NCBI RefSeq assembly: GCF_000816495.1
Contig: NZ_JXBK01000001.1
Coordinates: 2,347,642-2,411,641, forward strand
Length of the DNA stretch: 64,000 bases
Direction of reading: 5' to 3'
Origin: Acinetobacter harbinensis
Lineage (GTDB): Bacteria; Pseudomonadota; Gammaproteobacteria; Pseudomonadales; Moraxellaceae
Shown: one piece after another, positions 47,938-57,288 of the stretch
Position numbering within the stretch: position 1 is the stretch's first letter
Layout of the letters: the number at the start of each line of letters is the position of its first letter
Translations under genes and position numbers: made by a program
The notes under the pieces: generated by a model
The model's database searches: none
Told to the model about the DNA's origin: nothing
The model's input: the letters and a program-made list of their open reading frames with translations, nothing else

Positions 47938-49017
47938 TTAATCCGATTTTGCCACGGCTTCAATTAAATCCAAATTCCATACCCCACCAGCGGCCACGCC
48001 CTTACACATACCGGTGGAACGATTCAGGGTTTGAATAAAGCTTGTGCCATTCCAAATCCATTCATTCAGTGCCCAACAATCACCAATTCCGCGTCCCTTT
48101 TGCGCACTACTGATTTCCCCCACAGCAAAATCGGATGCAGATTCGGTCACCAAATGGGCTTTGCCTTGTAAAGACTGATCTATCACCCACGCGCCATAGC
48201 CTTCGTTATATGCACCACGCCAGCACAAGGTGGTCGCCAGCACTTTTTGATTGCTCAATTTATACAGCTCTATCTTTTGTGGCTGAACTCCATTTTCGCC
48301 ATAAATTCCTTCACAAAACTCCTCTGTCGCTTGATTCTTAGCGTGGGCCGCCATTAAGACTTTATGCAAGGCTAAGTATTGCGGTGTCTGTGGGCGCAGG
48401 GTTCGGTAAGGTCGCATTGCGGTGTTAACTTTTTTTACCCGCAGCTTGGGCTGTGGCATTAATACGTTTGCCTCACTGAGCGCGCCTTTTTTAATCAAAG
48501 CACCGAGCGTTCCCACGCGCTGTTGAAAATCATCCATTTTTAATAAAGTCGCCGTCATGCCTTGATCGGAAATGGTCCAGCTATAATCTGCATTTTTAAA
48601 CACAATATTTACATTTTTTGCAGCGTGTTGTAATAAGCCTTTGACTTGCGGCTGACTCAACGTGCCCATTAAAGGCAGTTCTGAGCCATCGACTGTTAGC
48701 GCCCCCAAATCTTCTGCATTGATATATAGATGAATATTGTTAAGCTTAGTTTTATCTAAAGCACGCTCCCCATTTGCCAAAGCGAACTGCAGCTGAATAG
48801 GCTGTTTGGCACCGGCTTTACGCGTCAGTAAGATAGATGCTGGCATATTTTCGCTACGGTCATCTTGATAACCGGCTGCGCGGCAGGTACCGGTATTACT
48901 ACAGGAAACTTCCCAATCTTGATGAGAAAAAGTCATCCCTTGTATATCTTTGGCAAAGGTTAGTGGACTGGCGGCCATAAAACATAAAAAAGACATCGCG
49001 CTATAGGAAATTTTCAT
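47938..49017 (-). CDS. DUF1176 domain-containing exported protein
   Basis: A 359-residue periplasmic protein with signal peptide MKISYSAMSFLCFMAASPLTFA. The family features are visible: DWEVSCSNTGTCRAAGYQ near the N-terminus, then RTLRPQTPQYLALHKVLMAA, and a C-terminal CWRGAYNEGYGAWVID plus GRGIGDCWALNEWIWNGTSF. DUF1176 proteins are periplasmic with unknown role. A hairpin AAAATCGG/CCGATTTT at 47926-47950 overlaps its stop codon and may terminate transcription. Confidence 0.85.
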   Translation of the reverse strand: MKISYSAMSFLCFMAASPLTFAKDIQGMTFSHQDWEVSCSNTGTCRAAGYQDDRSENMPASILLTRKAGAKQPIQLQFALANGERALDKTKLNNIHLYINAEDLGALTVDGSELPLMGTLSQPQVKGLLQHAAKNVNIVFKNADYSWTISDQGMTATLLKMDDFQQRVGTLGALIKKGALSEANVLMPQPKLRVKKVNTAMRPYRTLRPQTPQYLALHKVLMAAHAKNQATEEFCEGIYGENGVQPQKIELYKLSNQKVLATTLCWRGAYNEGYGAWVIDQSLQGKAHLVTESASDFAVGEISSAQKGRGIGDCWALNEWIWNGTSFIQTLNRSTGMCKGVAAGGVWNLDLIEAVAKSD

Positions 49018-49146
49018 TCTTCTGATCTCAACTTTTTTCTTAATATACAGCGCAATAGCCCTATACAGTGTAGTGAATTATTTAAACCATCGCTCTATCG
49101 CCAATCAGCCTGAGCCGAGTGCTGCGAGCACATAAAAAATGCAATA

Positions 49147-49170
49147 AAAAAAACCCGCATATTGCGGGTT
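49147..49170 (-). terminator. Terminator of sbmA
   Basis: AACCCGCA pairs with TGCGGGTT around a 3-base loop; the minus-strand transcript reads into an eight-base T run. Confidence 0.85.
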
Positions 49171-49185
49171 CAATATCAGCTTAGT

Positions 49186-50382
49186 TTATTTATTTAAAGT
49201 CGATTCAAAAGCTCTTAAACGCTTGTAGATTGACAATAATTCAATAATGGTCGGCCATGATTCAATCAAATACTGAAAAGATTCACGTACCTTGCCAAAG
49301 ACATTCAGGATTTGCATCATCAAGCCCAAGGTAATCGTGCCTGCGGCAATACTCGGGAACAATACAAAAAGTCCGTAAATATTGTCCAATTGCATATACC
49401 AAATCCGCACCAAATTGAAATAAGCGTAGTGAAAATACAGACGGAAATAATTAAAGCGCACTTTACTAAACAGCTGTTTTAAGGTCAGCGGATCGGCGCG
49501 ATCAGCATAATCTTCACCGTATACCAATTCTTTACGATATGCCGCTTCCACTTTCTGATTGTTAAATTCTAGTCCCGGTAGCTTGTAGCCGACCAACATT
49601 AAAATGACCGTGCCTAAAACTGCCCAGCCCACAGCCGCCCACACCAAAGCGTAGGGTATGCTGCCAATGATGGGTAACGACTTCACATGCGAAGAAAGTT
49701 GCAACAATACCGGTAAAAATGCCATAAGTGTCATTAAGGCTTGAATCAAACTCACGCCCAAACTTTCTGTGGTTTTGGCAAAACGCATAGTGTCTTCTTG
49801 AATACGCTGTGATGCGCCTTCAATATGGCGTAACTGTTCCCAATGTGCGGTGTAATAATCATTCATTGCAGTACGCCAGCGGAAAATATAATGGCTGACA
49901 AAGAATAGATTAAATACAGCAATGGTCACGTAGACCATGGCCACATATAAAAAAGTCATGGTTTCGCTATACAGTAAATTGACATCGCCACCGCCACTGC
50001 CCAGCATTTTCTGAATTAAGTCATAAAATGGGCTGTACCAAGCGTTGACCACCACATTGACTTGTACCGCAAACCAGATATTGAACAGAATAAAAGCAGA
50101 GCCCCAAACTGACCAGCCTTGCCACGGATTACTCGATTTAAAGCGCCAAAATACGGCAAAAATAACCGTTGAAATAAAGAACCAAGTATAAAACCATAAG
50201 AATGCCGGCGACCAAAAACGGCTCACGCCAATCACCAATTCAGTTTCATTATAGTGGGCTGCAAAACCCAGTATTGTGCCCCAACCACTGCCGCCGGAAT
50301 ACCACAGCGTAATATTGATCACAAACCAAACTAACAACGACAAAAAGAACCACTTGGGATTCGGAAAAAAAGATTTAAACAT
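49186..50382 (-). CDS. sbmA: SbmA/BacA-type peptide transporter
   Basis: A 398-residue inner membrane protein starting [20 protein letters not shown], matching E. coli SbmA. An upstream ATG at 50430 adds 16 residues not found in SbmA. Diagnostic blocks include [25 protein letters not shown]-like [39 protein letters not shown] and [12 protein letters not shown]. SbmA imports microcin and proline-rich antimicrobial peptides in a proton-driven manner. Monocistronic. Confidence 0.93.
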   Translation of the reverse strand: MFKSFFPNPKWFFLSLLVWFVINITLWYSGGSGWGTILGFAAHYNETELVIGVSRFWSPAFLWFYTWFFISTVIFAVFWRFKSSNPWQGWSVWGSAFILFNIWFAVQVNVVVNAWYSPFYDLIQKMLGSGGGDVNLLYSETMTFLYVAMVYVTIAVFNLFFVSHYIFRWRTAMNDYYTAHWEQLRHIEGASQRIQEDTMRFAKTTESLGVSLIQALMTLMAFLPVLLQLSSHVKSLPIIGSIPYALVWAAVGWAVLGTVILMLVGYKLPGLEFNNQKVEAAYRKELVYGEDYADRADPLTLKQLFSKVRFNYFRLYFHYAYFNLVRIWYMQLDNIYGLFVLFPSIAAGTITLGLMMQILNVFGKVRESFQYLIESWPTIIELLSIYKRLRAFESTLNK

Positions 50383-50931
50383 TACGTGTGGATATTCCTT
50401 TATTTTAGTTAGCAACCCAGCTTCAGCCAAACACAGTTTAGCTGAATCAATGCTACGGTCATTTGTATAATCTTTTCATCTTTGTAGCAACTTATTAACG
50501 CGTTGTGAAATATTTTTTATGCTCGATTTTACTGTTATAGCTCCCCAGCATCAAATTGGCTTTTTAAGACCTCCAATCGCGTTAAATATAAACACCTTCA
50601 ACCCGCATCAAAATAGCCTTTTAACCTAGCGACTATCTATTCTTTGCAGCGCTTAAAATTGATCTAGCGCTTAAGTTAAGCTTTATAAATGAACTGAATA
50701 TTAAAAATATTATTTTAATGTCTTGCATGCCAGTTGATGAAAAAAGCTGCATCTTAATACACTTTACAAATCGTAATAACTCTTCACTTTTCAAGTAAAT
50801 ATTGATGCTTCATAATAAATCTGAGCTGATTATTTTGATGCAAGTCACAATATATCTAAATTAAGTTAATGACTACCGAAAATTTGGTATGATCAACAGA
50901 TATTTAAATCATATCTTGGGGAGAAAGCACC
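50383..50931. other. Intergenic region with short direct repeats and one promoter
   Basis: No gene. GCATCAAATTGGCTTTTTAA (50548) and a close variant (50605) form an imperfect direct repeat in the sbmA upstream region. An extended -10 promoter TG-G-TATGAT at 50885-50893 faces right and probably drives the 64-residue gene. Confidence 0.5.
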
Positions 50932-51126
50932 ATGGAAAATTCTGTTATTGAGTTACTCAAGTCAGTGACACTAGAGAAGTCAAATTGTCCACCTTTGGTC
51001 TTTGAGCAAGGGACGCTGTTAAAAGTGGTCATGCATACACCCAATGGCTTATTGGTGGCAGATGATTCCGATTTTAATTTCATTATTTCAGCTCAAGATG
51101 AAAACAAAGTATGGCGTGAAATTTAA
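50932..51126 (+). CDS. Small acidic protein, unknown
   Basis: A 64-residue ORF, MENSVIELLKSVTLEKSN..., preceded by GGGGAGAAAG and by an extended -10 promoter about 40 bp upstream. No signal peptide or membrane segment. It is Asp-rich in the second half (VADDSDFNFIISAQDENK). Codon use and a proper initiation region favour a real gene; the family is not recognised. Confidence 0.6.
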   Translation: MENSVIELLKSVTLEKSNCPPLVFEQGTLLKVVMHTPNGLLVADDSDFNFIISAQDENKVWREI

Positions 51127-51280
51127 GCGATAAATTGGGTTAGAATTTTTATCTTCACTAAAAGAATAAATTTTTAAATTCTAACCTCAGTCCATCTTTA
51201 TCTAATTCTTGAGTAATTATTCGCTGAATCTAAGTTCGAAAAATCGATTTCTCAGCGCATGTTTACAGTATTAAAAAGCC

Positions 51281-52108
51281 TTATTTTCTTAAGGTACTGA
51301 TAAAACTGAGCACCGAGAACAACCATAAAAACAGCACAAAACTACGCTGCTGAGTAAAGTGACTGACATCTGTACCATGCAAAATATTATGTCGGCTCAT
51401 GGTCACGGTGGAACTATTGTCCATTTTATAAGCTGCCAACTCTAAAAAATAAACATTCATTTCACAGGCAATTTTTACTTTATGCCACAGGCTCTTTATT
51501 TCATGACCTTTTAAACCTGGTACAATTTTATAGACATCCATAAACTTGGTTTGGTTTTGGATTAAGTAACCACGATCCAGCAAAACATCGGTTAGTAAAC
51601 CTTCTAATTGTGCATATAAAAGCGGAACACAGCCAGCAAAGCATTGCATTTCATACAGCTTAAACGCCTCTTGAATGACCACACGGCGCTGTGCTTTATG
51701 ATCGCCCATCTGTAGGGCATCAAAAGCTTCTAATAACTCTGCTTGAAAATATTCAGTCTTAACAACATCCAACAGATTAAAATCTGGCTGGCTTTCATGT
51801 TGCTGGATCAGCGTCCACAGATGGATTAAATTCAGCGCATCATTGGCCACTTTGGCATCGGTAGCTTGATTTAACTGCTCGGCCAATACCTCAAAATATG
51901 GTTCATTTTGTGCTAGATCTTTTAACTGGCCCAGTAAAAACTGATGTTCATCCGCAGCCATTGTATGTAGATATTGATGGGCTTCGGTCAAGATCGTTTT
52001 GCCCAGTTGTTTACCGTGCTGATGTTGGGGAATACGAGTAACTTCTCGTTCAAGATCTTCATTTTCAACATCATCAAAATATTCATTGCCCATGGACTTA
52101 TCACTCAT
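51281..52108 (-). CDS. HEPN-like R-x4-H protein, unknown
   Basis: A 275-residue helical protein. Residues about 140-190 contain EAFKLYEMQCFAGCVPLLYAQLEGLLTDVL. The C-terminal segment SRHNILHGTD (Arg239, His244) has the R-x4-H-G pattern, followed by TQQRSFVLFLWLFSVLSF. This combination, a helical domain with an acidic ExxL helix and an R-[HN]-x3-H-G turn, is typical of HEPN-like (Abi/DUF) proteins. It lacks a zinc ribbon. It is transcribed divergently from metG. Could be a housekeeping helical protein instead of a defence component. Confidence 0.55.
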   Translation of the reverse strand: MSDKSMGNEYFDDVENEDLEREVTRIPQHQHGKQLGKTILTEAHQYLHTMAADEHQFLLGQLKDLAQNEPYFEVLAEQLNQATDAKVANDALNLIHLWTLIQQHESQPDFNLLDVVKTEYFQAELLEAFDALQMGDHKAQRRVVIQEAFKLYEMQCFAGCVPLLYAQLEGLLTDVLLDRGYLIQNQTKFMDVYKIVPGLKGHEIKSLWHKVKIACEMNVYFLELAAYKMDNSSTVTMSRHNILHGTDVSHFTQQRSFVLFLWLFSVLSFISTLRK

Positions 52109-52264
52109 ACACTATCGCTTAACGCAGTATTATCACTGTTATTGGCACGGCAATATATAAAAATCTCCTTTTGAAAAGAATTCAGCTATTCCCTTGTGCA
52201 TCTATTGCCTATCTCATGTAAAATCATGGACCTTGCATTAGCGCTGAGAAAGAGAGTTATATCC

Positions 52265-54325
52265 GTGCGTAATATTTTAGTCACTAACGCCCTTCCATAC
52301 GCCAATGGCCCGATTCATATGGGTCACTTACTTGGTTATATCCAAGCTGATATTTGGGTGCGTGCCATGCGTGCGATGGGACACGATGTGACTTATGTCT
52401 GCGCCGATGACGCTCACGGTACAGCCATTATGCTGCGCGCTGAAGCCAATGGCATCTCACCAGAACAACAAATTGCCAATGTGCAACAAGAACATATTCG
52501 TGACTTTGATGGTTTTGGCGTACATTTCGACCATTATGACTCAACCAATAGTATTGAAAACAAAGCCCGCGCCGAAGAGATTTATCTGAAAAATCGTGAA
52601 GCCGGTAACATTGCCGTACGTCCGGTCAATCAACTGTTCGATCCTGAAAAAGGCATGTTCTTATCTGATCGTTTCATTAAAGGCAGCTGCCCAAAATGTA
52701 AAGCTGAAGATCAATATGGCGATGCCTGTGAAGTCTGTGGCACTACCTATAATGCCATTGAACTGATTGATCCACGTTCAACCTTAAGCGGTGCAACGCC
52801 GATTGAAAAATCATCCGATCATTACTTCTTTAAACTCCCTAACTTTGCCGAATACCTGCAAAAATGGACGCGCGATGAAGGTCGCCTACCGGTGTCGATT
52901 GCCAACAAGTTAGATGAATGGTTTGAAAATGGCTTAAACGATTGGGATATTTCCCGTGATGCTCCGTATTTTGGTTTTGAAATTCCAGATGCACCGAATA
53001 AATATTTTTACGTTTGGGTCGACGCACCGATTGGTTATATGTCGAGTTTTGAAAACTATATTAAAGCCAAACGTCCAGATTTAGACTTTAATGAGTTTTG
53101 GAAAAAAGATTCTAAAAATGAGGTTTATCACTTCATTGGCAAGGACATTGTCTATTTTCATGCCTTGTTCTGGCCTGCGATGCTTGAAGGTGCAAACTAC
53201 CGCACGCCATCGGGTTTATTCGTCAACGGTTTCTTGACGGTGAATGGTCAGAAGATGTCAAAATCGCGCGGCACTTTTATTAAAGCCGAAACCTATTTAG
53301 AGCATTTAAACCCTGAATATTTACGTTATTACTTTGCGTCTAAACTATCGGACAAAGTTGAAGATTCAGATTTAAACTTGGATGATTTTATTCAAAAAGT
53401 AAACTCGGATTTAGTCGGTAAAGTGGTCAACATTGCCAGTCGTTGTGCCAAATTCATCAATACCAAATTTGATAACCGATTATCTGCAACCTGTGCTGAG
53501 CCGGAATTGGTCAATAGCTTTATTGCTGCTGGCGACTCGATTGCCAAAGCCTATGAAGCACGTGAATTCTCGGCAGCCATTCGTGAAATTATGGCGCTGG
53601 CGGATAAAGCCAATCAATATATTGATGAGAAAAAGCCGTGGGCATTGGCAAAAATTGAAGGCCAAGAACAACAAGTACATGATGTGTGCTCGGTTGGGAT
53701 TAACTTATTCCGTCAATTGGCGATTTATTTAGCGCCGGTGTTACCAACCTTAGCTGCACAAGTGCAAGACTTCTTAAAATTGGAAAGCTTTGATTTTGTA
53801 TCAGCTCACACTGTTTTAGTGAATCATGAAATTGCACTATTCCAACCACTCATGCAACGGGTTGATCCAAAAGCAGTTGCAGCAATGGTTGATGCATCGA
53901 AAGATTCTTTGGCAGCTGCCGCTGAACCTGTGAAAGTTGAAAAGAAAAAAGATAAGAAAGTCTCACCTGTCAAAGTTGAACCGAAAGTCGGTGAAGCAGA
54001 GATTATTGGTATTGACGATTTTATCAAGGTCGATCTTCGCGTGGCACAGGTTTTAAATGCAGCCATCGTTGAAGGTTCGGATAAACTGCTTCAATTGACT
54101 TTAGATGTCGGTGAAGCTGAGCCACGTAATGTGTTTAGTGGCATTCGTGAGTTCTATAAGCTTGAAGACTTAACAGGCAAATTGGTGGTAATGGTGGCAA
54201 ACCTTGCGCCACGTAAGATGCGTTTTGGTATTTCCAATGGTATGGTGCTGGCTGCCGGTAATGGTGAAGGTGTCTGGGTGATTTCACCTGAATCTGGCGC
54301 TAAAGCAGGCGATAAAGTGTCATAA
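52265..54325 (+). CDS. metG: Methionyl-tRNA synthetase
   Basis: A 686-residue class I synthetase. HIGH-like [11 protein letters not shown], a zinc-binding CPKC...CEVC insertion, KMSKSRG, a helical anticodon domain, a Lys/Ala-rich linker ([17 protein letters not shown]) and a C-terminal tRNA-binding OB fold ([27 protein letters not shown]). The start is the GTG at 52265, preceded by GAGAAAGAGAG; the ATG at 52196 adds 23 unrelated residues. Confidence 0.96.
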   Translation: MRNILVTNALPYANGPIHMGHLLGYIQADIWVRAMRAMGHDVTYVCADDAHGTAIMLRAEANGISPEQQIANVQQEHIRDFDGFGVHFDHYDSTNSIENKARAEEIYLKNREAGNIAVRPVNQLFDPEKGMFLSDRFIKGSCPKCKAEDQYGDACEVCGTTYNAIELIDPRSTLSGATPIEKSSDHYFFKLPNFAEYLQKWTRDEGRLPVSIANKLDEWFENGLNDWDISRDAPYFGFEIPDAPNKYFYVWVDAPIGYMSSFENYIKAKRPDLDFNEFWKKDSKNEVYHFIGKDIVYFHALFWPAMLEGANYRTPSGLFVNGFLTVNGQKMSKSRGTFIKAETYLEHLNPEYLRYYFASKLSDKVEDSDLNLDDFIQKVNSDLVGKVVNIASRCAKFINTKFDNRLSATCAEPELVNSFIAAGDSIAKAYEAREFSAAIREIMALADKANQYIDEKKPWALAKIEGQEQQVHDVCSVGINLFRQLAIYLAPVLPTLAAQVQDFLKLESFDFVSAHTVLVNHEIALFQPLMQRVDPKAVAAMVDASKDSLAAAAEPVKVEKKKDKKVSPVKVEPKVGEAEIIGIDDFIKVDLRVAQVLNAAIVEGSDKLLQLTLDVGEAEPRNVFSGIREFYKLEDLTGKLVVMVANLAPRKMRFGISNGMVLAAGNGEGVWVISPESGAKAGDKVS

Positions 54326-54340
54326 TTTAAAACATTTATT

Positions 54341-54372
54341 AAGCCCTGATTGATTTCAGGGCTTATTCTTTT
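54341..54372 (+). terminator. Terminator of metG
   Basis: AAGCCCTGA pairs with TCAGGGCTT over TTGATT, followed by ATTCTTTTTT. It separates metG from the AT-rich ATPase gene. Confidence 0.88.
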
Positions 54373-54388
54373 TTAGAACATAAAGCTT

Positions 54389-55888
54389 ATGACTACCTTT
54401 AGCGACTTTTTAAAAAATTTAAGATTAGATAAAAATCCGTTCGCCTTTTTCACAACAGAAAATGAATTGAAGCAATCAGTAGAGATTTTTACACCTGTAA
54501 ATGATTATGAAAGTATTCTGTCTAATTTTTCATCCGACAACTCCTTAATCATTTTAGGTGATAGAGGTGCTGGAAAAACTGCCCTTTTAAAAAATTTAGA
54601 ATCAAAAATTGATAGAAAAAAAATAATTTCAGTATCTATTACCGATTTTTCTGATTTACCACTAAATTTTGATTCAAAAGATTTTTATCAATTTTTAATC
54701 ACAAAAATTTCTGTACAATTATTTTCTTCTCTAGCCAACGAAAAAACAAGAATAAATAAACTCGATCAAGAAGAAAAAATATTACTAAGCTACCTCCTTC
54801 AAAACTTCGTGCCCCAAATTTCAAAAGCATATTTAAGAGATCAAATTAAAACTATTCAAATTCCATGGTATAAATTAACTTACAAAAAATTTGAAAAATT
54901 TATCAGAGATATTTTTAATTATAGTGCTACTGCGGCAAACACACTCGTCGATGATTTTTTATCTAAACATTTTTCAGGACTTCCTCCAATCACTGAAAAT
55001 ATCAAAATTAAAGAATACTTCCCTGAACTAGATATAAATTTCGAAGAAAATTTTTTAGACCAAGATATATCTTATTTTCTTATTGAAAGAATTTTAAAAA
55101 TCATAGAAAAATTACAGTATAGTAAAGTAATAGTACTAATTGACCGAATCGATGAAGATCAACGATTTGAAAATGATGCTGAGTTAATTGCAAACTATAC
55201 TAAATTAATCTTAACTGACGAAAAATTACTGCTAACACCAAAATTACAGATTATTTTTACAAGTTGGACAACTCCATTTAATTTTATTAAGCAATATGTA
55301 CGAACTCAGAAACATAGTTTTACAGTTATTGATTGGTCAAATCGAGACTTGGAAAATGTTATAAACAATCGGCTAAAAGCTTTTTCTGAAAACAAAGTTT
55401 CTAATTATAAGGAACTATTTACAGCTGATGTTATCGACGATGATATTAACCAAATTTTAAAATTAGCAAATTCTACTCCTCGTGATCTTTGGCATATTTT
55501 CTCTAATTTATTAAGAATTCAATATGATAAAGACTCTCTTAGCAATAAAATTGAAAAAAACTCTATTAGCTTTTCTTTAAATAGATTTATTAAAAATTTC
55601 AATTACTTTGAGTACTATCCCAAAAAAACGAATGCTCGTTCTAATTCTATGGATATTTTTTCATATATAGATTTGCTACTTAAATTAGATGGTAATACTT
55701 TTAATGCTAAACAATTAAAAGAAAAAAACCAGCTACAACATTCGACAGCTCAAAGCTATATATCTAGTATGGAAAAAATGGGCTTAATCAGTTTGAGTAA
55801 TCCAGATAGTGGTTCTGCTCAATATATAATTAGAGATCCTAAAATTTCATATGCTCGTGAAAAAGGGATTAAAATTTATCGTAATTAA
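54389..55888 (+). CDS. AT-rich P-loop ATPase with a C-terminal winged helix, unknown
   Basis: A 499-residue ATPase. The N-terminus has DKNPFAFFTTENELKQ; Walker A is GDRGAGKTAL (about 57-66), Walker B LIDRIDED (about 250-257), and a sensor-like FTSW (about 290) follows. The last 60 residues (about 436-495: KQLKEKNQLQHSTAQSYISS) look like a winged-helix DNA-binding domain. It resembles the Sll1717-type or KAP/STAND-like P-loop ATPases found in defence islands; that is recall, not a search. The gene is clearly more AT-rich than metG and the following gene, and it lies between their transcription units, which suggests horizontal acquisition. No obvious partner nuclease is adjacent. Confidence 0.65.
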   Translation: MTTFSDFLKNLRLDKNPFAFFTTENELKQSVEIFTPVNDYESILSNFSSDNSLIILGDRGAGKTALLKNLESKIDRKKIISVSITDFSDLPLNFDSKDFYQFLITKISVQLFSSLANEKTRINKLDQEEKILLSYLLQNFVPQISKAYLRDQIKTIQIPWYKLTYKKFEKFIRDIFNYSATAANTLVDDFLSKHFSGLPPITENIKIKEYFPELDINFEENFLDQDISYFLIERILKIIEKLQYSKVIVLIDRIDEDQRFENDAELIANYTKLILTDEKLLLTPKLQIIFTSWTTPFNFIKQYVRTQKHSFTVIDWSNRDLENVINNRLKAFSENKVSNYKELFTADVIDDDINQILKLANSTPRDLWHIFSNLLRIQYDKDSLSNKIEKNSISFSLNRFIKNFNYFEYYPKKTNARSNSMDIFSYIDLLLKLDGNTFNAKQLKEKNQLQHSTAQSYISSMEKMGLISLSNPDSGSAQYIIRDPKISYAREKGIKIYRN

Positions 55889-55920
55889 AATCACATGATC
55901 TGCGACATGGATATCACTCG

Positions 55921-55958
55921 TTCGTTAGGAGCACAACGATGTGCCCCTAGCAAACGAA
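55921..55958 (+). terminator. Hairpin downstream of the ATPase gene
   Basis: TTCGTT...AACGAA with inner AGG/CCT and GCAC/GTGC pairs, a broken but long stem from 55921 to 55958. It is followed by GATTTTATTACTTTTTC. Either a terminator for the ATPase or a boundary inverted repeat of the acquired segment. Confidence 0.5.
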
Positions 55959-56118
55959 GAGATTTTATTACTTTTTCTCAGTCATAAATAAAACATAACT
56001 ACACGTAAACACTATAGATCTTCACCAGATTAGAGGTTTTTACTTTTAAAAACTCAAGAATTTAAAATTATACTTATTTATGCTAAAAATAACTCACCCT
56101 TACCCAATTAGAATAGCC

Positions 56119-57087
56119 ATGAAAAAAATCACTCAATCTATTTTACTCAGCGCGATTGCATTAAGCACTCTGCCGCTGATGACCCACGCAAAAAGCGTAA
56201 CTCAGCCTGCAATTGCCCAGCAAAAACAAGTGGCGGGCTTTTATCAACATCAAATGGGCAATGTACAAATTACTGCATTACTTGATGGCACCAACTTCAT
56301 GTCGCCAGATATGTTTAAAGATATTTCAAAACAACAAGTGCAGCAAATTTTAAAGAAATATCATGCGGCGCAAAGCAAAGGGATTCAAACCTCGATTAAT
56401 GCTTTTTTAGTCAATACAGGCAGCTCACTGGTTTTGGTGGATAGTGGTGCAGCCAGTTGCTTTGGTGCGCATTTGGGCTCTATTTTAAAAAACTTAACTG
56501 CAGCGGGTTATCAGGCTGAACAAGTCGATACCATTTTATTGACCCACTTGCATCCCGATCATGTCTGCGGCATTAGCAATAACGGTGTGGCCAATTTCCC
56601 CAATGCCACCGTGTATGTCTCTCAAGATGAGGCAAACTACTGGTTAAACCCTAAGCAAAGCCAAGTTAAACCAAAAGATTACACACAAACCGTCGCTATG
56701 ATTAAAAAAGCCATCGCGCCCTATCAAGCGAGCAATCAATTTAAAACCTTTAAATTGGGCGATCGAATTCAAGGGTTTAAGGTCATCAATACCTCAGGTC
56801 ATACGCCAGGACATTATAGTTATCGTTTAAACACGCAGGATGGCAATGTGGTCTTTATTGGCGATATTGTGCATTCCCATACCGTCCAGTTCGATCAGCC
56901 TAAAACCGCCATTGAATATGATATTGATCCTAAAAAAGCCGTACAAACGCGCCTTAAGCAATTTGCAGGTTATGCCAAAAATGGTGACACCATCGCCGCA
57001 CCGCACTTGCCTTTTCCGGGTATTGGTCATATTTACTCAGCCGATGGTAAGAGCTATCAATGGCTACCTGTCTCTTTTAAAGATTAA
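56119..57087 (+). CDS. Periplasmic metallo-beta-lactamase-fold hydrolase
   Basis: A 322-residue MBL-fold enzyme with a signal peptide (MKKITQSILLSAIALSTLPLMTHA). Metal motif THLHPDHVCG (about 160), later His in NTSGHTPGHYSY, Asp in FIGDIVHSH, and His in APHLPFPGIG complete a dinuclear zinc site. Position and exported location suggest lactonase or arylsulfatase-like hydrolysis; substrate unknown. The start MKKITQS is chosen over 56080 because of the signal peptide. Confidence 0.85.
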   Translation: MKKITQSILLSAIALSTLPLMTHAKSVTQPAIAQQKQVAGFYQHQMGNVQITALLDGTNFMSPDMFKDISKQQVQQILKKYHAAQSKGIQTSINAFLVNTGSSLVLVDSGAASCFGAHLGSILKNLTAAGYQAEQVDTILLTHLHPDHVCGISNNGVANFPNATVYVSQDEANYWLNPKQSQVKPKDYTQTVAMIKKAIAPYQASNQFKTFKLGDRIQGFKVINTSGHTPGHYSYRLNTQDGNVVFIGDIVHSHTVQFDQPKTAIEYDIDPKKAVQTRLKQFAGYAKNGDTIAAPHLPFPGIGHIYSADGKSYQWLPVSFKD

Positions 57088-57120
57088 GCAATAGCCACTC
57101 ATTTTAAGCAGATAAAAAAA

Positions 57121-57160
57121 CGCGAAGCAGGCTGAGTAATCAAACTCATCTTGCTGCGCG
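57121..57160. terminator. Hairpin between the MBL gene and ovoA
   Basis: CGCG-AAGCA...TGAGT pairs with ACTCA...TTGCT-gCGCG with two small bulges over an AATCAA loop, preceded by an A run. Probable terminator for one or both convergent genes; the stretch to 57288 holds no gene. Confidence 0.6.
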
Positions 57161-57288
57161 TCTAGATTAAGCATAAATTTCAGTTACTTTAAGTTTAAAA
57201 ACAACCATTCAGACTGTGAACTTTTCACTTTTTTAAAAGCAATGCCCACTTAATCAATTCAATTCAATAGGCACGTGCTTGATCAGAC

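Noticed and set aside
51281-55888. HEPN-like protein and ATPase as one two-gene toxin system
   Set aside because: They are on opposite strands, separated by metG, and differ in base composition, so a single operon-type system is not supported.
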